Shown here: piece by piece, positions 56,835 through 64,000 of the stretch
How positions within the stretch are numbered: the stretch's first letter is position 1
How the letters are laid out: each line of letters begins with the position of its first letter
Assembly: GCF_030247195.1 (NCBI RefSeq)
Contig: NC_080671.1
Span: forward strand, 301,146,504 to 301,210,503
Origin: Topomyia yanbarensis
Taxonomy: Eukaryota; Arthropoda; Insecta; Diptera; Culicidae
Direction of reading: 5' to 3'
DNA: 64,000 nucleotides
Position numbers and translations under genes: made by a program
The notes under the pieces: model-generated
The model's input: only the letters and a program-made list of their open reading frames with translations
The model's database searches: none
What the model was told of the DNA's origin: nothing

Positions 56835-58036
56835 CCCTAGAACGTTGCACGTGCGTTTTCCACCTTAGAACATTGCACTGGGGTAAAAATATACCCCACG
56901 CGTTTTTCGCAGGCAAAATTGCAAACAAAGGAAATGTATAATACATCATTTCTCGACAAACATATGATTACGGCCTAAAAGCCAACTGTCAAAATTCTCT
57001 TTGAAAGGAAATTCCAGACAAACCGATACTCGCCAATCACAGATGTTGGTAGTAAACAAAAGAGAAAAATTTTCTCTTTCATTAACTGCTATGAACTGTG
57101 CTTAGCGAGTAACGGTTTGTACGGAATTCCCTTTCAAAGAGAATTTGGACAGTTGGCTTTAAGCCGTAATCATATGTTTGTCGAGATTTTCTTCGTTTTT
57201 TAATTGTGAAAATAGCAGTGTAAGTAAAAATACGGAATTTATTAAATCAATGATACATAAATCGGTTTGAACAAAATAAAAACTGAATAAATCGCGGTTT
57301 TGACTTTTTTCATAAACATTACTACAGATTTGCGAATTTTCAACCTATTTGAAAAAAATCAAATGATTCTAAAAGTTGAAAGAATGGTCTAGAAACGCAA
57401 AAAAATGGAATTTCGATATTTTTGAAAAAGTGCAATTATTTGGAAGAGTGATAGTTTAAAAATCGGGTTTTGGAAAATTCCACGAAATGGGGTGAAATTG
57501 AAATGAAAAAAAAAAAATCTGGCCAGTAATACATTGGTAACACGCAACGTTACTGTTACAGCAGTAATTGTGCGCAAATTATACTTGCGAGCTATTGCTT
57601 TGAAAAACTATAAAAAATAAACAATACAACAATAAAAATCAGCAAAAATGAGAACGATTTTTTGTTCCGCTTCAAAATTAAATTAATTGAATAAATGATT
57701 TATAACGATTATATAATGCTAATTGTTACTTACGTAGTAAAGCAACTAGTATTTAAACTGGTATTGTCACGAATCACATTTCCACTGACAGCACGAAACC
57801 TGACGAAACACTAACGGCAACTGTGCACTGGGGTACAAATATACCCCACACCAACTTTGGCACCTGCTTCTACGAAGGCTATAAGCAAACTGGCTATACC
57901 ACCTTTTCCTACTCTTACTAGAAACTCTAAATTGAATTTTGGTTAGGGTCCCAGGTCAGAAAATGCCGAATTCTTGTCTTTACATGGCTCTAAAGAAGGC
58001 GTGGATACATGTTTACCCCAGTGCACCGTTCTAGGG
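56835..58036. mobile_element. piggyBac-type non-autonomous element
   Basis: The ends CCCTAGAACGTTGCACGTG and, inverted, CCCTAGAACGGTGCACTGG are flanked by TTAA on both sides (56831-56834 and 58037-58040). CCCTAGAA ends at TTAA are the signature of piggyBac-family transposons. Near each end the word GCACTGGGGTA runs into a palindrome ending ATATACCCCAC, in direct orientation. There is no transposase. A CTCGACAAAC MITE is nested at 56952. Confidence 0.88.
56952..57185. mobile_element. CTCGACAAAC foldback MITE, copy 3
   Basis: Both inverted ends are CTCGACAAACATATGATTAC, with the 4-bp direct repeat ATTT on each side (56948-56951 and 57186-57189). It is nested in the piggyBac-type element, so it is younger than that insertion. 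Confidence 0.88.
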
Positions 58037-58040
58037 TTAA

Positions 58041-58696
58041 AGACTTCGTAAAAAAGACCAAGTCTGTTTGTCCCATTGTTGAAAATCTACGCATAATTGT
58101 CCCACTACCAAAAAGTTCAAAGAAAAGTCTCGTTAGACGAGGTTACTTGCAACACTTTTCAACTTCAAAGCGGTATAAATAAAAATGCTGAAACATTAGA
58201 ATAATTTTCAATATGTACAATCGCTAATGGGAGTATGAAGAATACTAAATGGTACTTATCAAATCAAAGTATCATTCCCTGTTTTCAGGATGACTAAAAA
58301 ATTGTTTTCAGGATGACTAAAACCTGTTGCAAGTAACCCCGAATATGGGATTACATGCAACACATGAACTTCATTGAAGTCTAATGCAGTATATTTTTGT
58401 TTACCTCTAGTACAATGAACAAATGTACGATAATTTGGATGCCCATTAGAGTGACAAGAAAAAAGTCCCACCAGGAGTGCTTGGTCCAAATTTGAAGCAA
58501 ATCGGACAAGTCAAGCTACCGGACCAACGTGCCTGAAGTTTGTATGAGATTTTTCGACAATTTACATGGAGAAAATCCACTAGCTATCACTGTAAGTGAA
58601 AATAAGAAAGATAATATTTTAATTGTCCACAACTTTGTCGAAGACTACTAGTCAATCCGGCTTTGTTAAAATAAGTTATTGAACTTATAACGAAGC
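58041..58696. other. Spacer with a small inverted pair
   Basis: GGTTACTTGCAACA (58141) and its inverse TGTTGCAAGTAACC (ending 58338) bracket about 200 bp. Inside, TTTTCAGGATGACTAAAA is repeated in tandem. This may be another MITE without a clear target duplication. Confidence 0.4.
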
Positions 58697-59055
58697 CGAG
58701 GGGCAAGCACTAGCTGGTTTGAAAATACCAGCGTATTTTGAATATAATTAAAGCAAATAATGAAATAATTAAAAAATTCTGCTGTTGTACTTAATAAAGT
58801 AGTTAATGTAATTAATATCGATGTGTACGTACTTAAAGTATTTAAAGTACATGTTGATGGTAATTAAAATATTTTGCGTATTTAAAGTACGAAGGTGCTG
58901 TACTTAAAATCGTTTCAGTAATTCAAGTACAGTGAATTTGACACGTACTTTTTGAAATCTTTGCGATGCTTAATGTACTTTATGGTACTTAAAGTAACAA
59001 ATTATGTAAGACTTTTGGCACTGCGTCGTATTGAAGATTTAGTGTTTGCCCCTCG
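58697..59055. mobile_element. MITE with CGAGGGGCAA ends
   Basis: CGAGGGGCAAGCACTA and inward CGAGGGGCAAACACTA bound 359 bp, flanked by AACGAAGC (58689-58696) and AACGAAGG (59056-59063), an 8-bp duplication with one change. The body repeats GTACTTAAAGTA-type words in both orientations. Confidence 0.75.
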
Positions 59056-59063
59056 AACGAAGG

Positions 59064-59916
59064 GATATTTGAGTTAGTTTGTGCATGGGGCCTAGCAGTG
59101 CATGGTTGTTTATCAGTACTCGATTCGCATAAACTAAACATTTTTGTGAAATAATGGTTAGGTTTAACTCAATAGCATGTTCAGAAGAATTACAGCAAAT
59201 AATACGAGTCATGTTTTGGTTAAAACATTTTAGTTCTACATGTTACCGCATAGAGGGCGCCAACACTAGCTTTTCAACGTAGAGAGATATAAATTAGGAG
59301 TCTTCCACAAAGTTGTAGAACAGGTATTTTGCAATAATTCTTCCGAGCATCTCGATATTCTATCTTCTATGAAATGTTAGTGTAGGTGCCCTTTATGCGG
59401 CCACAGGTGGAATTAAAATTGTTCAACCAAAACATAACTTGTATAAAGGAGTTCTAAACATTTTTCGAAAGAAGCAACAAACAGAACGGCAGCGTACACC
59501 AGTTCGAAACAAACAGTTTGTAATAATAAATCAAAATCCTCCGCTGGGGATTTGATTTTTTGAGTTACAATTCCACTATCACTTTTTAAATATCCGTCTT
59601 TCAGTAGACGCAAAACCAGTTTAGTCCGACCGTGCGCGAATATTCGAAATATGAAAAGGGAGTGTGTCAATATGCTCATAACCCTATCCATATCCAACGC
59701 ACAAAGAAGCAGAAAAATAAATTTATTTAGCCTAACGCAAGTCACACACGTCGCACCCTGCCGTGTTGAACTCAATCCAAACTCACCCTTCTCACCCACA
59801 TTCCAAATCATCGTGTGTACATGACGCGTACCTATCGCATTGCCATACGTACTAGGTGAAGAGCGCACGATAAACTTTTCACAGAGCAAGGACACGGGTG
59901 CAAGTTTTAAGCGGTT
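59064..59916. other. Spacer; outer, diverged left part of a long inverted repeat
   Basis: A 160-codon minus-strand frame (59895-59413) covers part of it but shows no recognisable domain. AAAGTTTATCGTGC-type sequence near 59870 has an inverted match at about 60588-60602, so the inverted repeat centred at 60180 extends weakly into this stretch. Confidence 0.4.
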
Positions 59917-60487
59917 TAAGGTTCATGAAACCTTTTTTTAAGCATGTGTAAGAATTGCACGCTTGGTAGTATGCGTAGGAAAATTGTGTTCAGCTTTGCC
60001 ACCGGTTTATCTATATAAAAACTTTTTAAAACTCTAAAAGAAGAATATCAGTCAATTCATTAGATTAAAGCGATTCAAATTATGCAAAATAGTTGGTGGA
60101 AAAACAAATTACCAAGCGGAATGGTGCTTTTGAAAAAGTGGCTGTGATTTTTTGTCACACTACCACGCTGTGCTGGGGCACGCCACACAACTGCGTAATG
60201 AAAAAACTAGAGCCACTTTTTCAAAAGCACCATTCCGCTTGGTAATTTGTTTTTCCACCAACTATTTTGCATAATTTGAATCGTTTTAATCTGGTTTTTT
60301 CACTAACTATTTTGCATTATTTGAATCGTGATAATCTAATAAATCGACTGATGTTCTTCTTTTAGAGTTTTGAAAGGGTTTCATATGGATAAACCGGTGG
60401 CAAAGCTGAAGATAATTTTTCCTACGCATACTACCCAGCGTTCAATTCTTACACCTGCTTAAAAAAGGTTTCTTGAGCCTTATCAGT
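59917..60487. repeat. Long inverted repeat with a 60-bp loop
   Basis: The inner arms (about 60058-60147 and 60211-60292) are almost exact: GCAAAATAGTTGGTGGAAAA, ACAAATTACCAAGCGGAATG and GTGCTTTTGAAAAAGTGGCT have inverted partners. Outer arms continue with more mismatches (CACCGGTTTATC, TAGTATGCGTAGGAAAA, AAGAATTGCACGCT). The right arm carries an extra tandem copy of about 53 bp (ACTATTTTGCATTATTTGAA). The loop contains TGTCACACTACCACGCTG. It is not a coding unit. Confidence 0.8.
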
Positions 60488-61320
60488 GTCAATTCCACCA
60501 TAGCGTCTACAATGGATTCGGCAGTGGTGGCATTAACTCGCACACAGTTGTACCGTGTAAAAAATGAATCCGTTTCTTTGCTGTGTGCAAAGTTTATCGT
60601 CCATTCCTCACTCTGCTCGATTTGAAATATTGCATGTACATGAACGATTGTACCATCCGAATGATATAGCCATAACGTTGTTCCTTTGGCATAAAAACAA
60701 CAACTGATTGAAACAGCCTCGCGGCAGCTATATTTATACCTTTTCGTGTTTGAGCCAGCGTGTGAGAGTGTGCAAATGCCAACGTTGCCGAAAATCTATA
60801 GCGTTTACCGCTTATACCGTCCGGACGACTTGTTGCTCGTATGGCAAAAAAGCAACCGATTCACGCAGGCACGTGTCACCTCTATTTATGACTTTTCGTG
60901 TTTGATTGAACCACTAAGGTGCTTCTTATTGACGGCTCTGCCTGAGAAATCTGCCTCACAAATGGCAATTTTCGCGAACTTTTTAATTTTATCGATTTTC
61001 AAAAGACTATTTTTATTGCAGAGAAAATATCTCTTTTTCCAATATGTCAGTTAGGCGTTTCTGAATAGGTTGGTGTATAAATGATAAAAATCCATATTAA
61101 TTGAATTTTTCTAATTTTTCTAATGAAAAACTGAACTGTTTACATTGGAAACGTTAACTCTGAATGTAATTTCAGACAATAAAGCTTTATTTGTTGCATC
61201 GTTTCTCTGCACACTATATTGTAGTGGTTTCCAGCCTGTAATCGCAGGGTTGATATTTCGGATAATTATTGGCACTCCGATGCTATCATGATGATCTCTA
61301 TATCTTCTGCTTGTGAGATA
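60488..61320. other. Spacer without recognised gene
   Basis: A 102-codon plus-strand frame (60746-61054) has no family I recognise and ends in low-complexity hydrophobic residues. A TATA-like TATATTTATACC lies at about 60728, but no transcript is supported. Confidence 0.35.
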
Positions 61321-62047
61321 TCGTCGCTGTTGTGCTATCTTATGAACAAAGGCCATTTTGGGGTAAACTGAGTTAGATATGCCACATTACTTGTTTGAAA
61401 AATCTCTACAAAGTGGCGTTTTCAGAATTTTGAAATTCTACTTGGTTACCTAGATATAGCGAGAAACATGATGAGAAATTGTGAGTTTTTTTGCATCAAA
61501 TCACTAGTATCTAAGGATTTGCTCAAGTTATATTGAAGTTTTAGATGTTTTTATGTGTGAAAATATCTGAGGAACACAATGGCATAAACATTTTCAAAAG
61601 AAAATTTCACGAGTTGTGAGAAAAACACAGTTTTAGTTTTAAACTGGAAATAACGGATATTTGGCAACACTGTAACCAAAAATAACAGTTTTTCTAGATT
61701 CCCTAATTCATTTCCTTCAAAATGCATTTCACCGATTGTTTATAGACCATATGAACGCAAAGATATGAATAAAAGTTAAAAATTGGTGATTTTTCCCTAT
61801 GGAAAATTTTCCATGCACGATTATGACACGTCATATAAATTTTGTCATCAATACACGCCTATGACACGTGTGAGTGCGACTTTTGTTTACATCGAGATTA
61901 ATGCAGAATAGATAGAAGCATCAAGTGTCTTCTTTGAATTGTTTATACCATTTATAAGGTTTAAGATATTCAATATCAAACTTTAAAAATCGTTTTTCTC
62001 TAAATGTGCTAAATGGCGCTTGTCATAAGATAGCACAACAGCGACGA
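61321..62047. mobile_element. TA-flanked element with TCGTCGCTGTTGTGC ends, copy 1
   Basis: TCGTCGCTGTTGTGCTATCT and its inverse bound 727 bp, with TA on each side (61319-61320 and 62048-62049). A second copy, in the opposite orientation, starts at 63410. No coding frame is present. Confidence 0.75.
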
Positions 62048-62586
62048 TATGTCAAGATGTTCCTGATGGACAATTATCAAAGAAGGGTATGAATCTTAGG
62101 CTCGTAAATTTAACTGAAATTATGGATTTTGTGAAAGCAGCAATTATCGGCGCCATGATGGGTTTGCATTATACGACCGAACGAGCGTGCGCTGCTAGGA
62201 TAACCGCGACACGCGTATGAAAATGGTACATGCGAAAAATTCTTGCGCTCTGATGTCTCAGCAGCTGGCTGAATTTTATGTCCTCCCAAATTCTTCGGTG
62301 GCAATATATATCATAACATAGCTACGCTTAAGGGGGTCTTCTACTCGCGAGGCCTAAAATTGAACACTTTTTTGGGAATAAATAGTAAAGCATCTACTCA
62401 ATGGATATATATTTTTTTAAATTTTGAAGATACATGGTTTGACTTTTCAATTTCACCTTTGAAGACAAGAAAAATCTCTCGCAACCTTGAAACTTCATTG
62501 ATTTGTGTTTGTATTTAAACAATTTCAGTCCATCTGACACTGAGTCTTAATGAACTATAACTATGACTAAACTATACATAATTAAC
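62048..62586. other. Spacer and 3' flank of the minus-strand LINE
   Basis: Part of this stretch must be the 3' UTR of the LINE fragment that ends at 62587. The small minus-strand frame at 62304-62110 is not supported as a gene. Confidence 0.35.
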
Positions 62587-63409
62587 CTAAAGTGACAACA
62601 AACGGTTCCGAAACTGTGCAAAACTAATGACGAAGTCGAAGGTGTCGGTAAAATCGTTGAAGCGACGGACCATTGCTAATATTGGGCTATTGGCAGCGTA
62701 GTTAGTGCTGCGCATTTCAGTCTGTAGCAGTGTTCGAGGACGAAGGATACGTGTTGGTGCGTACAGGTTAATTTGGGATAGGAGATCGGGAACATCATAT
62801 TCAGCCAGAAGAAGCTTAGATACGACAGTGGCTTGCGAGGCGTGCCTACGGTCTTTTAAGGTGTGTAGTCTCAATACTCGACAACGGTCTTCATATGGTG
62901 GCAAGTTCAGCGGATCATTCCAAGGTAATTGACGTAACGCATATCGTATGAATCTGCGCTGGACGGCTTCAATTCTTTGGCTCCAAGTTGCATGGTAGGG
63001 ACACCATACGACATTCGCGAGTTCCAGCTGTGAGCGCACCAGTGAACAGTATAAAGCTTTGAAACATAAAGGATCCCATAATTCATTGGATATTTTGAAC
63101 ATGAAACCTAGTAGACGATTAGCTTTGTCAATGATCGCTGAGAAGTGATGGGTGTACGTTAGCCTTTCATCTAGGATGAAGCCCAAATCTTTTACATGGT
63201 CAACGCGTTGCAGCTGAGTTCCAGCGATGTTGAAGTTGAAAGTAAACATGTTCCTCGTTCGATGAAAGTTGATAACAAAGCATTTAGCAACACTAAGAAC
63301 CATCATGTTTCTTTTACACCAACTGTAGAAGGTATCAACGAGATACTGTAGCTCACGGCAATCGGTCTTTTTTCTTTATAACTAGAAATATTTTCAAGTC
63401 GTCAGCAAA
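62587..63409 (-). pseudogene. Jockey/CR1-type LINE ORF2, C-terminal part
   Basis: On the minus strand the frame starts in the reverse-transcriptase catalytic motif FADDLKIF (63409-63386), shifts by one base in an A-rich run near 63370, then reads CRELQYLVDTFYSWCKRN, KDLGFILDERLTYTHHF, KANRLLGFMFKI, VRSQLELANVVWCPY, IEAVQRRFIRYALR and YEDRCRVLRLHTLKDRR. This is the thumb and C-terminal region of non-LTR reverse transcriptases of the jockey/CR1 kind; it has no RNase H. It ends with a natural stop. The upstream part is cut off by the TCGTCGC element. Confidence 0.88.
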
Positions 63410-63839
63410 TCGTCGCTGTTGTGCTATCTTATGACAAGCGCCATTTTGCACATTTCGAGAAAAACGATTTTTAAAGTTTGAGATTGAGTATCTTGAATCT
63501 TATAAATGGAATAAACAATTCAAAGACAATTGATGCTTTTATCTATTCTGTATTAATATCTCAAATATTTCGAAGATCAGTTGACTATGTTGTGAGTTTT
63601 TACTATAAATGTAAACAAAAGTCGCACTCACACGTGTCATAGGTGTGTATTGATGACAAAATTTGTAAGGCGTGTCATATTCGTGCATGGAAAATTTTCC
63701 ATAGAAAAAAATCATCAATTATTAACTTTTATTCATATCTTTGGCTTCATTTGGTATATAAACAAACGGTGAGGTGCATTTTGAAGGAAATGAGTCAGGG
63801 AATCTAGAAAACATAGTTATTTTTTTTTGTTTTAGTGTT
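63410..63839. mobile_element. TCGTCGC element, copy 2 (incomplete)
   Basis: TCGTCGCTGTTGTGCTATCT at 63410 opens a stretch that matches the reverse complement of copy 1 for about 430 bp, with scattered changes. It includes CATGGAAAATTTTCCATAG and CACACGTGTCATAGG. After about 63839 the match stops and no right end is seen. It sits exactly where the LINE's FADD codons begin. Confidence 0.7.
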
Positions 63840-64000
63840 TCGGATTCTCCTCGTCAGTAACTAGCACCATCTGGGTGTCCAGTTAGACTATGTATCTGAA
63901 CTAGTACCCAAATTAGCACTAGTTAGACACTAAATTCCAAAAAGTAACACGTCTTGCGTGAACACTAAACCACTGGCTTATACCGAGTGATGTCTCGATA
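63840..64000. other. Window edge, unassigned
   Basis: It contains repeated ACTAGCAC/ACTAGTTAGAC words. Nothing further can be decided before the window ends. Confidence 0.3.

Noticed and set aside
59413..59895. 160-codon minus-strand frame as a gene
   Set aside because: No recognisable domain; part of it overlaps the outer arm of the inverted repeat.

Overview
The window looks like nuclear DNA of a culicine (probably aedine) mosquito. The signs are a tRNA-derived SINE of the mosquito Feilai type, a Pao/BEL retrotransposon, LINEs whose ORF2 carries an RNase H domain, very many MITEs and foldback elements, and short GT-AG introns in the few host genes. No species can be fixed from the sequence alone.

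Host genes are few. At 2595-2901 (+) are the last two exons of a Ku70-like DNA-repair gene ending in a SAP domain. It converges on an alpha-arrestin gene at 4233-3113 (-), of which four exons are visible and the first is missing. At 51967-54505 (+) are the first six exons of the nucleoporin gene Elys. The rest of Elys is not found in the 9.5 kb that follows, so its sixth intron is very long and full of transposons, or the gene is broken. A decayed exon-like fragment lies at 18971-19237 (-). An open frame of unknown family sits inside a foldback transposon at 6053-6334.

Most of the rest is mobile DNA, and many elements can be bounded by their target-site duplications (TSDs). 5.7-7.8 kb holds a foldback element with a 9-bp TSD and arms built from TTCCCGGAA palindromes. 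8.4-16.6 kb holds a complete but mutated BEL/Pao element with LTRs and a 5-bp TSD, broken in gag by a 79-bp hairpin MITE. 19.3-25 kb holds two copies of a modular mosquito repeat, one containing an element within an element within an element. 25.6-35.6 kb holds a large foldback element interrupted by a full-length LINE flanked by a 343-bp direct repeat. About 7 kb of this block (28756-35744) is then repeated in tandem at 35749-42735 at about 99.9% identity.

42.7-51.5 kb and 54.5-64 kb are MITE fields: hAT-like (8-bp TSD), Harbinger-like (TAA), piggyBac-like (TTAA), TA-flanked, and families with 4-bp and 7-bp TSDs. The window closes with a jockey/CR1-type LINE fragment on the minus strand, cut at its catalytic FADD codons by another inverted-repeat element.

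The host genes show no common pathway. What ties the window together is the layered history of transposition, nested insertion and segmental duplication. No RNA gene or CRISPR array is supported.
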